A stretch of DNA of 19,642 nucleotides from JAJRWS01 sp039831705 (GTDB lineage: Bacteria > Planctomycetota > Planctomycetia > Pirellulales > Lacipirellulaceae), in NCBI GenBank assembly GCA_039831705.1, contig JBDOMT010000086.1:1-19642 (forward strand), in the 5' to 3' direction. Made by a program: the position numbers and the translations under genes. Below, piece after piece: positions 7,806-16,126 of the stretch (positions within the stretch are counted from its first letter, which is position 1; each line of letters opens with the position of its first letter). A model generated the notes under the pieces. That model was not told the origin of the DNA, did not search any database, and saw only the letters and a list, made by a program, of their open reading frames with translations.

Positions 7806-10166
7806 TCATTTACCCTTAACCGTCGACAGCTTGTGGTAACGGTCAACCGCTGGATTTTCCAGCGTGACGGTTCTGCCATCTGCCCATCGAACCTGCAGCG
7901 ATTGCACCTGCTCGGTACCACCAAGCCCGAAATGAACCACCGGAGCATGCTGAGAAGTGAAGGAATTGCCCGTAATCACGCGATCCACCAACCGTTTATC
8001 GCCAGCAACAACCGTCACCAACGCACCTAGAGCCGATCCACCCTCTGCCGAATCACGCAACCGAATGCCGATCCAATGGTTTGTGGTCTGCATCGTGTTG
8101 CGCAGCACCTTCAAGCGATAGGATTCCCAATCACCGCGAGTCTTGTATTCAGTGACGAGCAAGTCGACGCGCCCATCGCCATCCAAGTCGTCGGTCACAA
8201 CCGCCCGACTGTCCGCTTCGAAAGCAATTCCCAGTAGCCAGGCAACATCCACGAACTGCGTTTCTCCTCTGTTCATCAACAGCTTGTTGTGTTCGTAACC
8301 GTTCCAGGAAATCTTGCCGGAGTTCAGGGCACCCAGTGTCACTCCGAGTAACTGCCGTACATTCTGATCGAAACCGTCCGGCTTAAGGTAAATATCGTGT
8401 CGCCAATAGGTGGTGCAATAGTCCTGGCATGACTCTCCCGAGCGATGGCCATTGGCGACATAAATGTCACGATCCCCGTCGTTATCGAAGTCAAAACTAC
8501 TGCATCCCCAGGACCAACCGGTCCGAGCAACTTGGTCGTTTAGCGGAGAAATCGTGTACCGATTGCCATCCGTGTTGAGATACATACGATTGCCATAGCC
8601 CATTACCGACCGCATTGCCTGTAACTGCTGATGTCCTTCCAGGCCAAGGCCCAGTTTGCTCAGCCGTCGCGCCGTAGTACTCGACATGCCAATCACATAG
8701 AGGTCCAGTGTTCCATCCAGATCGTAATCTCCCAACGAGTGGCTCATGCCAAAAGTATGCCGCTCGGGCAAGACCTTGTCGGTGACATCGGTAAAGTGAC
8801 CAGAGCCATCGTTGTGGTAAATGTCGACGCCAGAAAAATCGCTAGTCACAACCAAGTCGAGATGACCGTCCCCATTCAAATCCACTAACGAACCCGCATA
8901 GGTACGCCGCCGCGCTTTGGCGACAAGCCCAGCTTCGATAGTCCCATCGGAAAATGTGCCGGTACCATCATTGATCAATAAATAGTCTGAGAAGCCATCG
9001 TTGGCGTCGTAATAGGGTGTCGGCATCTGTCCCATCACAAAGGGAGGCATGTACTGGCCCACCCACAAATCGAGGTCGCCATCCCCATCTACATCACCAG
9101 CACTGAATGCCTGTGGCCGATCGAACTTTACCGGCCAGGCTCGCGCGTCGATCTGGGTAAATTTTCCATCCGCATCAGCCTCAAAACGGTGCAGAAAGTA
9201 GTCCCGCCCCACGCAGACAAAGTCGGGCCGACCGTTGCGATTGAAATCAGCGACAATTCCGCCCACCAACAAGCCGACCGACGGGGTGAGAAGTTGCTCC
9301 TTAATGAACACCCCACCACCTTGATTACGATAAACCGTGTTCGACTCGCCGAGCATGACTTCCGACAGTCCATCGCCATCCAGATCGTAGAGCAGCACAG
9401 GCTGGGCATGTGCCGGTTGAGCTTCATCGGCAGGATCGATACGCAGCGGTTCAAAAGCGACCGGTCCCTGCCGCCGCCAGACAGTTAAGGCGACGACACG
9501 AATCAAGTCGATCGCCGGCGCAGCGGGTGTGGAATCGGCCGTCCACCGAACTTGCAGTTTTCCTCGAAATGCCAAACGTTCATCAGGACCCTGACTCTCA
9601 TCAGACGATCTAGTCGCGTGCAACAGAAAACCGACCAACGAAGTTGCCGGGCCAGTCGCAGTCGCCGGTGCAAACTCGCTGTGATGCCACTCACTTTCGT
9701 GCAACCGATAGCCGGCTACCCGCAACTGGGCAAGTTGCCGGACCAAAGCGGCCCGGTCCAACCACTTTTCACCCTCGATATCACCGCTACGAATGGCTGA
9801 ACCTGCGCGATAGGCTGTTTCCACAATGCCCCATTCCAGCGACCGGGTGATACTGGATTTTGGAATGGCTAGCTGCTTAAAATCGACTTTATTGAACACC
9901 TCGAAATCATGGTCACTGGCTCGCAATTGATCCCACATCGACAGAAATACCCGTTCGTAGGCCTGCGCATCGACCTCCGGCTTCCAAATTGTACGATCCC
10001 GCTGTTCTCGCTGATCGATAATCTCGCGTGCCGCAGGGGCTAATTTCGACAGCAAGTCCTGGGGGGATTTCGCATCGCCCGGCGATGACCAACTGATCCC
10101 AGGGAGGCTCCCTATCGTCAAGGCCAGTACAACCGATAAACCCCTCAGCACACCAACTACCATCAT
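7806..10166 (-). CDS. FG-GAP/VCBS repeat protein with C-terminal ASPIC/UnbV domain
   Basis: A 786-aa exported protein with a signal peptide (~1-27, VVLALTIGSLPGISWS). Residues ~30-240 form a largely helical N-terminal region I do not recognise, containing two EWxxxE/RLHESEW-like stretches. Residues ~258-690 carry FG-GAP/VCBS blades: DLDGDGLSEVML, DVDGDGDLDLWVG, DLNGDGHLDLVV, DYDLDGTLDLYV, DFDNDGDRDIYVANG and DLDGDGRVDLLV, each a calcium-binding Asp loop. Residues ~695-775 are an ASPIC/UnbV domain (GALVTVVAGDK, HFGLGG, VRWADGRTV). The most likely fold is a surface-exposed beta-propeller similar to CRTAC1-like proteins; ligand and role are unknown. A GAGGA-type site lies eight to ten bases before paired ATG codons. 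Downstream on the same strand is the 1274-aa relative, so the two may be co-expressed, although the repeat-rich gap could separate them. Confidence 0.94.
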   Translation of the reverse strand: MMVVGVLRGLSVVLALTIGSLPGISWSSPGDAKSPQDLLSKLAPAAREIIDQREQRDRTIWKPEVDAQAYERVFLSMWDQLRASDHDFEVFNKVDFKQLAIPKSSITRSLEWGIVETAYRAGSAIRSGDIEGEKWLDRAALVRQLAQLRVAGYRLHESEWHHSEFAPATATGPATSLVGFLLHATRSSDESQGPDERLAFRGKLQVRWTADSTPAAPAIDLIRVVALTVWRRQGPVAFEPLRIDPADEAQPAHAQPVLLYDLDGDGLSEVMLGESNTVYRNQGGGVFIKEQLLTPSVGLLVGGIVADFNRNGRPDFVCVGRDYFLHRFEADADGKFTQIDARAWPVKFDRPQAFSAGDVDGDGDLDLWVGQYMPPFVMGQMPTPYYDANDGFSDYLLINDGTGTFSDGTIEAGLVAKARRRTYAGSLVDLNGDGHLDLVVTSDFSGVDIYHNDGSGHFTDVTDKVLPERHTFGMSHSLGDYDLDGTLDLYVIGMSSTTARRLSKLGLGLEGHQQLQAMRSVMGYGNRMYLNTDGNRYTISPLNDQVARTGWSWGCSSFDFDNDGDRDIYVANGHRSGESCQDYCTTYWRHDIYLKPDGFDQNVRQLLGVTLGALNSGKISWNGYEHNKLLMNRGETQFVDVAWLLGIAFEADSRAVVTDDLDGDGRVDLLVTEYKTRGDWESYRLKVLRNTMQTTNHWIGIRLRDSAEGGSALGALVTVVAGDKRLVDRVITGNSFTSQHAPVVHFGLGGTEQVQSLQVRWADGRTVTLENPAVDRYHKLSTVKGK

Positions 10167-10611
10167 GACATCCTCATCTGTTTTCTGCCCTACCGCAGGA
10201 GCGTTTTAGGCAAACGGTGGACAAGAACTTACCAGCACGCAGCGCAAGCAGGTGGGGCTCATACACACACTCGCCTGCGCGCCGTGCTTGTATATTGGTA
10301 AATTCTCAACTGCCGCTCGCATTTAGCTGTTTTAACAGGAAAAACCTAAAGACTTCGCGGCCAATGACACCGTACTTACACAAATACCCGGCTCTCTACC
10401 AAGATAGCATGTTCCTGAGGCGTACACGAGCTTTATGGAACCCGGACCCCAGGGGAAAGAGAGCCAAATCAGAGGCTGATGCGGATGGGCAGAACGGACA
10501 GCCTGAGGGTGTATTGACTGTTATGCAGAAAATTATTAATAAGCCGCCCCGAATCGCTCCCATTGAGCGCAACACTCCGAAAAGTAAAGCTTGAGAAAGA
10601 GCAGCCTGTCC
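10167..10611. other. Gap between the VCBS gene and the lipoprotein gene
   Basis: A 125-codon plus-strand frame (10217-10594) crosses the palindrome at 10229-10301, has no ribosome site or domain, and is judged spurious. No confident terminator or promoter was found. Confidence 0.45.
10229..10301. repeat. Degenerate long palindrome (same family as 18589-18671)
   Basis: The arms are 10234-10254 and 10268-10288. Written in the same sense they read AGCACGCAGCGCAAGCAGGT and AGCACGGCGCGCAGGCGAGT (then G), about 16 of 21 equal. Outside them TTACCA (10229-10234) can pair with TGGTAA (10296-10301). The arm sequence matches the palindrome near 18600. Confidence 0.6.
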
Positions 10612-11241
10612 CTATTTAGCCTTGAGGTCAAAAACAGCATGCGATCCGCCATGGCTGTCTGGGTGAACTTCAAATCCAAGTTGGGTGTTGGTATTGTACC
10701 TGGCGGGAATCTTGCCCGAGGGATGTGTGATTTCCACCCGGTAGATGCCAGCCTGTACTTTTCTATACTTGCGCAACCCCTCCGTCAACTTTTCAGCGGG
10801 TATAGCGATAATGGCTTTCCCCGCCTCATTAGTGGTTCCTTCGGCAGCCATAGTCGTACCGTCACCCAAAACCTTTTCGGGCACGAAGAGAATTTTGACC
10901 CCACGCAGTGGCTTACCTTTCATCCTGACAATACAGTCAACCGAAATGAGACTTATCCCCCTGCCATACATATTCTCCAGCCGGGCCCCCAACTCCTTCT
11001 GGCTTATCGCCTTGTCGATGTCCGTGTCGCATTCCTTCAGCGCAGCGAGCAGCCCAGGAGAGGCTGCCAGTTCCTCCATGTCCAATTTGCCGTCACCATT
11101 GGTATCGTATTGTTGCATGGCGGCATCGGTAACCACTTTTGGATCGAGCGGAGCTACCGAAAATTTGTCACCGCAACCGCTCAAGCTCAACAGAAAGATA
11201 ACAGGAACTGCGAAACGACTAGATGCAGAGTGTGTGAGCAT
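10612..11241 (-). CDS. Exported lipoprotein with EF-hand-like calcium loop
   Basis: A 209-aa protein. The N-terminus MLTHSASSRFAVPVIFLLSL followed by SGC is a lipoprotein signal, with the lipobox Cys at residue 23. Residues 46-57 (DTNGDGKLDMEE) are a canonical EF-hand loop. A second loop, about 72-83 (DTDIDKAISQKE), is degenerate. Residues ~95-209 include VDCIVRMKGKPLRGVKILFV, TTNEAGKA and GIYRVEITHPSG, the pattern of a carboxypeptidase-regulatory-like beta-sandwich common in planctomycete lipoproteins. The open frame extends to 11484, but that would overlap the DUF1559 gene and bury the lipobox, so the ATG at 11241 is chosen; AAGGAT lies ~13 bases upstream. It follows the DUF1559 gene by 91 bp on the same strand, an arrangement frequent in this phylum and probably one operon. 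Function unknown. Confidence 0.86.
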   Translation of the reverse strand: MLTHSASSRFAVPVIFLLSLSGCGDKFSVAPLDPKVVTDAAMQQYDTNGDGKLDMEELAASPGLLAALKECDTDIDKAISQKELGARLENMYGRGISLISVDCIVRMKGKPLRGVKILFVPEKVLGDGTTMAAEGTTNEAGKAIIAIPAEKLTEGLRKYRKVQAGIYRVEITHPSGKIPARYNTNTQLGFEVHPDSHGGSHAVFDLKAK

Positions 11242-11332
11242 AAAATCGACAAATATCCTTATTTGATTGGAGTTATGAATTTCTCGGCCAGTCAGGTAGT
11301 AGAAACAGCCAGCAAGTAGACAAATCCGTAGA

Positions 11333-12550
11333 TCAATTGGAAATCGATACCCCATCTGCACGGTTGCCACTTCTTTGGTGCACCTGCTGATCGATATCGT
11401 AAGTGAGCGTTTCCACGTGGCCATCACAGTAGGCCATGTGCCAGGCGCTGGGATGACTACTACCGAACTGACTCCCTTCCTCAAGGAAAACCCCGTCCTT
11501 GTAACCGGTTACATCCACGATAGGAGACTCACTGGCATGACGGAGATTGTTGAAACTACTTCCTTGAACCCAAGTTCTCTCGTCATTTTGTCCTTTCCCA
11601 TCTTCATAATTCAAGACAGTCACCGTCTTTTCACCGCACAAATAGGTATTGGAAGTGCCATCGCTAATGTGATTGGTGCCGATCTCGCTACGCTGGAAAA
11701 TGACGCCTGTCATTTGGCCCGTAACACTACCGACCATTCCCCCAGCGATGTCATCCACCAACCAATCGAAGGGAGGTCTGCTAGGAGGTGGGAAAGCGAC
11801 ATGAATGGACCCAGGACCTTTCGTATCGGTATTGCCTGTGTCGCCAGAAACGAAGCCTGGGAACCTTGTGCCCGTTGTATTGCCATTCGAATTCCGCTCA
11901 TTACCGTCAGCTCCCGAATTGCCCGCATAGTCACTGCGGCCCACAAAAGCGCCCGTGTAGGCTGCAGAGTGCCCGGTCGCAAGCGGACCCAGCAAGCCGC
12001 CTATGGATAGCGCGCCACTGTTGGGACCACTAGCCGCGATGGACTGTAGGAGTGATCCTGCATTGGCATCCGCACCAGCATCCGATGTTGCGGCGAACAA
12101 CCCGCTACGACGCGACGGACAGTTGATAATGTCGATGGTTGACTCCATCAATTTAACCGCACCGGCCAACTGAGTAGCTTGTGGATCGCCATCGCTCTGC
12201 CCATCCTTAGGCAGGTTGTGGAGTGCCTGCTGCTCGATATAGGGCAGTACGCTGTAAAGCCAACATCCCGGCTGATTCTTACCCGAACCACGATCCGCAT
12301 CTCCGACCCAAAGATTCCCCCAGCCACCACTGGGGAGATGACCAGTGCTACTTTCGTGATTCAAACAGCCAAGTGCCAACTGCTTGAGATTGTTTTTGCA
12401 CGAATTGCGACGGGCCGCTTCACGGGCGGCCTGAATGGCAGGCAACAACAGAGCCACCAAAATACCGATGATTGCAATTACCACCAACAACTCAACCAGC
12501 GTGAAAGCTCGCTGGCCGGACAACGCGCATGGACGTTTCTGGACCCGCAT
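11333..12550 (-). CDS. DUF1559 pseudopilin-like protein with H-X9-DG C-terminus
   Basis: A 405-aa protein of the DUF1559 family, which is strongly expanded in planctomycetes. The N-terminus has a type IV prepilin-like site: basic lead, then RA|FTLVELLVVIAIIGILVA with cleavage expected before Phe16 and Glu at +5. The conserved follow-on PAIQAAREAARRNSCKNNLK is present. The C-terminal region has SSHPSAWHMAYCDGH, which fits the H-X9-DG signature exactly, and ends in NRADGVSISN. Members are thought to be pseudopilin-like surface or secretion-associated proteins; the exact role is unknown. AGGAGT precedes the ATG and supports the start. It is the first gene of the leftward block and is followed by the EF-hand lipoprotein. 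Upstream is a 1.2-kb divergent gap, which should contain its promoter. Confidence 0.95.
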   Translation of the reverse strand: MRVQKRPCALSGQRAFTLVELLVVIAIIGILVALLLPAIQAAREAARRNSCKNNLKQLALGCLNHESSTGHLPSGGWGNLWVGDADRGSGKNQPGCWLYSVLPYIEQQALHNLPKDGQSDGDPQATQLAGAVKLMESTIDIINCPSRRSGLFAATSDAGADANAGSLLQSIAASGPNSGALSIGGLLGPLATGHSAAYTGAFVGRSDYAGNSGADGNERNSNGNTTGTRFPGFVSGDTGNTDTKGPGSIHVAFPPPSRPPFDWLVDDIAGGMVGSVTGQMTGVIFQRSEIGTNHISDGTSNTYLCGEKTVTVLNYEDGKGQNDERTWVQGSSFNNLRHASESPIVDVTGYKDGVFLEEGSQFGSSHPSAWHMAYCDGHVETLTYDIDQQVHQRSGNRADGVSISN

Positions 12551-12783
12551 CGTACCTGCACTCCTTTTCGGGGATGAAATGAGCTTTTACAAATTGAGAC
12601 TGTATAATCAAAAAACGGACTGATATATGGGCTACGGCCTCCGCGACGGCAACGATTAACGACCGCGGAGAAAGGACAACCACAGCACCCGAGCCGATTT
12701 GTCTTAGCACCCCGACCTACAGATGCAATCTACTCTACAGAATTCAAGCTGAAACAAAACCAGCGACTCCATCGGAGCGATAC

Positions 12784-12837
12784 ATACGCTACGCCCGCAC
12801 ACAACACTATGTCCACACAAAACACTACGCCCGCAAC
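12784..12837. repeat. Three imperfect 18-bp tandem units
   Basis: Units at 12784-12801, 12802-12819 and 12820-12837 share the pattern ACRCTAYGYCCRCAMM. On the minus strand they would read as CG(R/H)SV repeats in a small frame that I do not accept as a gene. Confidence 0.65.
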
Positions 12838-13189
12838 TAGCACTAGTCCACTTTATACAAAACAAGTGGAACGGGCACCGAAACACGGACATGCGCGCCA
12901 CTCAAATATACCAACAGCCTGTCCTTCTGACAAGCAGAAAACTTAAATATTTTCCAGCAAGCGGTTGACAAGCGAATTGAGTGAGGAGAGCGACGGAGCA
13001 AGAACTTTTACACCTTGTGGGATACGGCCAGCCACGACGAACGCACCGTACTCGAATACCCCGTTTCCAACAACTATACGTACTTTTGCAGGCAGGAAAC
13101 TGTCGCAGTCGATGGCCACAAATATCTCTTTTTCATATTATCAGAACGTAGATCATATATCATACTCGCTACCTGCGATGTCCTTGCAT

Positions 13190-13222
13190 TGTTGCTCCTA
13201 TGTTGCTCCCATGTTACTCTTG
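13190..13222. repeat. Three 11-bp tandem units
   Basis: TGTTGCTCCTA, TGTTGCTCCCA and TGTTACTCTTG follow each other directly. Eleven base pairs is about one helical turn. Function unknown. Confidence 0.6.
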
Positions 13223-13698
13223 TAAGCCCTTATGTACTCTTTCGTTACTTGCATTGTGTGTCTTTTGCTAGATCCGTATGAATTGGACTACTTCGGATCG
13301 AGTGAAGTCTGACGGAAAAGTTTTTGGGAAAAGATAGGAACAAATTACTTGCATATCTTGCAGCAATGATTACGGTAGTACTTAAGAGTCCTTGAGGGTA
13401 TCGCGTGCACGTGTTGATCGGTGGGAGATGGGCAACCGACGGTGATAACTTTCGAATGTAGGTTTTACCTAGACTGACTTGATGTTTCTCATCTGACATA
13501 TCATTTCCCCCATATGCACTAGTTCAATTTGGTACAAGGCCGCGAGTTGTGGATCGATTCGATTGTCGTGAGTTAGTTTTTCACGCATGACTTTGCTAGG
13601 GGACCATACGCAGAAAATCGAAACGTCGAAGTGAAGGAGAGTGTACGTTAAGGACAAGTATTAGTTTTGCTGAGTTGTTGTGTCATGCTTTATGTTGT

Positions 13699-13728
13699 GT
13701 GCACCTCTGGCATTCGGCCAGAGGGCAC
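13699..13728 (+). promoter_or_regulatory. Strong hairpin in the leader of the 573-aa protein gene
   Basis: CCTCTGGC (13704-13711), loop ATTCG and GCCAGAGG (13717-13724) form a perfect 8-bp stem. It extends by GTGC/GCAC across one bulged A to 12 bp. It ends 37 bases before the ATG and 22 before the GGAGG. There is no following T-run, so it is not a standard terminator; an mRNA leader structure or protein-binding site is more likely. Confidence 0.5.
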
Positions 13729-13750
13729 CTTTATCACCGTGGATTTATTT

Positions 13751-13755
13751 GGAGG
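13751..13755 (+). promoter_or_regulatory. Ribosome binding site that decides the start of the 573-aa protein
   Basis: GGAGG lies ten bases before the ATG at 13766, which begins a clean signal peptide. The open frame extends 33 codons further upstream through the leader hairpin, which argues against the longer start. Confidence 0.7.
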
Positions 13756-13765
13756 TTGGGTTCTA

Positions 13766-15487
13766 ATGAGACGAATTAATTTAGCTGCGGCTCTCATAGC
13801 CGCACTCACAACGGCGGGCTCCGCCATGGCGACTGACGTAAATTGGATCGGAGTGGGAAGTGGCAGTTGGGACGTAGGTGCCAACTGGGACAATGGTACG
13901 ATTGTCGGCACCGCCGTTGAAGTATTTGGCCGCGATGATGGTTGGTACAACTCTGCTACCCCCATCACAGCAGACGCCGATGCGATCATCGGAGCGGGCG
14001 ACGATGTCAAAGTCGAGCAACAGTTCACCGGCGACTTTCGCTGGAATGCGGGCGCGAGCGGTCAGATGCCGGCATTCGGACTTGGCGGCAGTCTGACTGT
14101 AGAAGGTGGCGGTCACCTCGACATCCAATCCCGAGCTGCCGACGACGGTGAGTGGAGCGAATGGGATGCCGACTCGGTCACCATTACCGGTGCCGGTTCT
14201 CTGCTCGAGCGTACCAAAGGGGGAACTGCTCTCAACGGTGGTAACTTCATCTTTGGTTCGTGGAGAGGCTACGACCAACAAGAGATGGAACTGAATGTCC
14301 TGGACGGCGGCAGGCTTGAGAACGACGGCCAGTTGAACATGGGAGCTGCTGGAGACAACCAGAGTGGCCTCACCGTCCGCATGACCGTTGGCGCATTAGC
14401 CAGCGTCGACCTGACCAACGGTGGAATCGATTCAGGCGCGAACAACGATGATTCTGCTTGCGAAGACGGCGCAGGTGGCGTAACAGAATGCCAAGGCGAC
14501 ATGAACCTTATCTACGGAGCCGATTCGAGTAACGGCATGTTCAAGGACGAGGACTACAGCATCAACTTCACCGGCCACGGCGGCTCCCTTGAAGTCGACC
14601 ATAATGGCTTCTGGCTGCAAGAGCAGACAGGTGCAGAAACTGGTGGTGGTAGCGACATTTACGTCGCCACCAAGGTTTCCTTCGAAGAGCTGTATGCTGG
14701 TGTCACCACTGTCAACCCGAATGCTGGTGGACCGAATAGCCTGCCCGCCAACTTGGCGACCAAGCAAATCCTGCGGGCGAGTGGTTCGAACGCTGCAGCC
14801 TTCGGCGATGTCTTCGCAGTGCAGAACGGTAGCGGTGATGATGGCTACCGGGTCACTTCGATCCAAGGTGCCGGCGAATTTGGTTCGCATCGGTCCGACA
14901 TCAATGGCGACACGTTCGTCGATGGTAGTGACGCAAGCTCTTTGATTGCCAACTTTGGCGCTACCGGCGCCGGTGCGGTGCTGGCCAATGGTGACATCGT
15001 AGACGACGATATCATTGATGCAGCGGACGCCTCTTTCTTGATCGCTGATTTCTCCACCGCGCCTGATCCGGGTCCTGCCGATGGCAGCGTTGGCGATGCC
15101 ATTGCGGAGTACAATATATTCACCGGCCGGATTATCGTTTCGGTGGACCAAGTAGAAAACTGGTTTGTCGAAAGCTTGTCAGGTGGAATGATCGGTCCGG
15201 ACAATGCCAGTGCTGTTTTGCCTCTGAGTGGGGGCTTGGTCTCTGACAATCCTTTGCGATTCGGCGAATGGTTACCTTCTGGCAACATCAGCTTCACCAA
15301 CGAAGACTTTGGTCGGGTTGCCCTACCGGGACTGGAAGATATCAGAATCTTCTACAACGGCTCTGGGTCTAACCAGCCGAAGCGGGAAGGTATCGTGAAT
15401 GTTGTTGTTCCGGAACCGACCAGCCTGGTGTTGATCGGTTTGTGTCTGGGTGGAGTGTTGGCCTCGCGACGCCGTTTGGCCGCATAG
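13766..15487 (+). CDS. Large PEP-CTERM protein with dockerin-like pair and AIAEY domain
   Basis: A 573-aa exported protein. Residues 1-22 are a signal peptide (INLAAALIAALTTAGSAMA). Residues ~24-370 are Gly/Asp/Asn-rich and beta-strand-like, starting VNWIGVGSGSWDVGANWDNG, a pattern seen at the start of passenger-like beta-helix proteins in planctomycetes. Further strands read LTVEGGGHLDIQ, VTITGAGSLLERT and ELNVLDGGRLENDGQ. Residues ~378-397 (DINGDTFVDGSDASSLIANF) and ~409-428 (GDIVDDDIIDAADASFLIAD) are a dockerin type I-like pair of calcium loops. Residues ~445-547 are the AIAEY domain shared with two genes downstream. The tail is VPEPTSLVLIGLCLGGVLA plus SRRRLAA, a PEP-CTERM sorting signal. 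Unlike its paralogs, the AIAEY domain lies after the dockerin pair. It is probably a large surface-displayed protein. A Rho-independent terminator follows at 15564. Confidence 0.93.
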   Translation: MRRINLAAALIAALTTAGSAMATDVNWIGVGSGSWDVGANWDNGTIVGTAVEVFGRDDGWYNSATPITADADAIIGAGDDVKVEQQFTGDFRWNAGASGQMPAFGLGGSLTVEGGGHLDIQSRAADDGEWSEWDADSVTITGAGSLLERTKGGTALNGGNFIFGSWRGYDQQEMELNVLDGGRLENDGQLNMGAAGDNQSGLTVRMTVGALASVDLTNGGIDSGANNDDSACEDGAGGVTECQGDMNLIYGADSSNGMFKDEDYSINFTGHGGSLEVDHNGFWLQEQTGAETGGGSDIYVATKVSFEELYAGVTTVNPNAGGPNSLPANLATKQILRASGSNAAAFGDVFAVQNGSGDDGYRVTSIQGAGEFGSHRSDINGDTFVDGSDASSLIANFGATGAGAVLANGDIVDDDIIDAADASFLIADFSTAPDPGPADGSVGDAIAEYNIFTGRIIVSVDQVENWFVESLSGGMIGPDNASAVLPLSGGLVSDNPLRFGEWLPSGNISFTNEDFGRVALPGLEDIRIFYNGSGSNQPKREGIVNVVVPEPTSLVLIGLCLGGVLASRRRLAA

Positions 15488-15563
15488 GTGACGCTCACTC
15501 TTTTTCATTGCGGGCATTGCCCAAGATGAGGAGAGGATAGCCAAGACGTTTTGCTAGTGATAA

Positions 15564-15599
15564 AGGGGTGGTCCTGCAAAGGGCCACCCCTGTTTTTTT
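15564..15599 (+). terminator. Rho-independent terminator of the 573-aa PEP-CTERM gene
   Basis: AGGGGTGGTCC (15564-15574) pairs with GGGCCACCCCT (15581-15591), an 11-bp stem with one G-T pair and loop TGCAAA, followed by seven T (15593-15599). It starts 77 bp after the stop codon. Confidence 0.9.
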
Positions 15600-15602
15600 G
15601 GC

Positions 15603-15690
15603 GGCAAGCCGAACTTTTCAGACGGTTCTATGCGTTTTGGGTAAGGGCTGCGTCAAACGGTACTCGGAGGTCTGAAAAGATTCGTTTACC
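15603..15690. repeat. Imperfect inverted-repeat element A, 88 bp
   Basis: The left arm GGCAAGCCGAACTTTTCAGA (15603-15622) and the right arm TCTGAAAAGATTCGTTTACC (15671-15690) are inverted relatives. The arms share the core CTTTTCAGA. The preceding T7GGCGG is seen again at 15698-15709, just after the element, giving a ~105-bp period. The inner GGTACTC is also present in the element at 18401-18487. Confidence 0.75.
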
Positions 15691-15708
15691 GCGTTGGTTT
15701 TTTTGGCG

Positions 15709-15818
15709 GCCGAACTATATTTCAGCAAGCCAAACTTTTCGGACGGTTTGGTAACCGGGGTTGTTGGGGCAGCGCAGTTTTGGGTGGCAGGCTGCCGAAA
15801 AGATTTGTTTGCCTGGGG
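15709..15818. repeat. 110-bp direct repeat, copy 1 (contains element B1)
   Basis: It matches 15856-15965 at 109 of 110 positions; A at 15724 is G at 15871. Within it, 15724-15813 has the same arm design as element A: (A)GCAAGCCAAACTTTTCGG at the left and CCGAAAAGATTTGTTTGCC at the right. The offset between copies is 147 bp. Confidence 0.95.
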
Positions 15819-15855
15819 GGCGTTCGCCGGTGAATGGTACGCTTGGCTTCTGCAA

Positions 15856-15965
15856 GCCGAACTATATTTCGGCAAGCCAAACTTTTCGGACGGTTTGGTA
15901 ACCGGGGTTGTTGGGGCAGCGCAGTTTTGGGTGGCAGGCTGCCGAAAAGATTTGTTTGCCTGGGG
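15856..15965. repeat. 110-bp direct repeat, copy 2 (contains element B2)
   Basis: Second copy of the unit at 15709-15818. Its inner element is 15871-15960, with arms GGCAAGCCAAACTTTTCGG and CCGAAAAGATTTGTTTGCC, 16 of 19 complementary. The single difference restores the GG expected at the arm end. Confidence 0.95.
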
Positions 15966-16126
15966 TGGCGAATTTGCCTGTTTGGTGCGACCAGATGCTG
16001 GCTATTTTGATCACTGGAAGCAATAATGGGAGATGGTGTTGTTCCTGGCCAACTACGAAGAGAGCCTACGGTTAGAATAGCAACGTCCATTGGTTGGGGT
16101 GAATAAACAGAAGAGGAAATTGCAAG

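Larger units (their letters stand above)
12551..13765. other. 1.2-kb gene-poor divergent gap
   Basis: No coding region is supported: the short frames here lack ribosome sites and resemble no family. The base composition looks more AT-rich than the flanking genes. It contains an 18-bp x3 tandem repeat (12784-12837), an 11-bp x3 tandem repeat (13190-13222) and a strong hairpin close to the next gene (13699-13728). It must contain the promoters of both the DUF1559 gene and the 573-aa gene, but none is clear enough to place. Confidence 0.5.
15488..16126. other. Repeat-filled gap before the metallopeptidase gene
   Basis: It holds the terminator of the 573-aa gene, one inverted-repeat element (15603-15690) and a duplicated 110-bp unit (15709-15818, 15856-15965). 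Open frames on both strands are produced by the duplicated sequence and are not accepted as genes. 15966-16126 shows nothing except the GAGGA before the next start. Confidence 0.6.

Noticed and set aside
10217..10594. 125-codon plus-strand frame between the VCBS and lipoprotein genes
   Set aside because: It crosses a palindrome, has no Shine-Dalgarno, and its composition is unlike a folded protein.
11242..11484. N-terminal extension of the EF-hand lipoprotein
   Set aside because: It would overlap the DUF1559 gene and bury the lipobox. The ATG at 11241 gives a standard lipoprotein signal.
12580..12640. TATAAT at about 12605 as a promoter
   Set aside because: It is on the plus strand, pointing into the empty gap, and has no -35 partner at 16-18 bases.
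12704..12901. Minus-strand frame with Cys-Gly-Arg-Ser-Val repeats
   Set aside because: The pattern follows from the 18-bp tandem repeat; no credible start or neighbours.
14432..15151. 239-codon minus-strand frame opposite the 573-aa gene
   Set aside because: Antisense of a dockerin/PEP-CTERM gene with clear motifs; no motif on this strand.
15603..15965. Possible CRISPR array
   Set aside because: The repeat units are too long and internally inverted, and spacers are not of uniform length; no cas genes are present.
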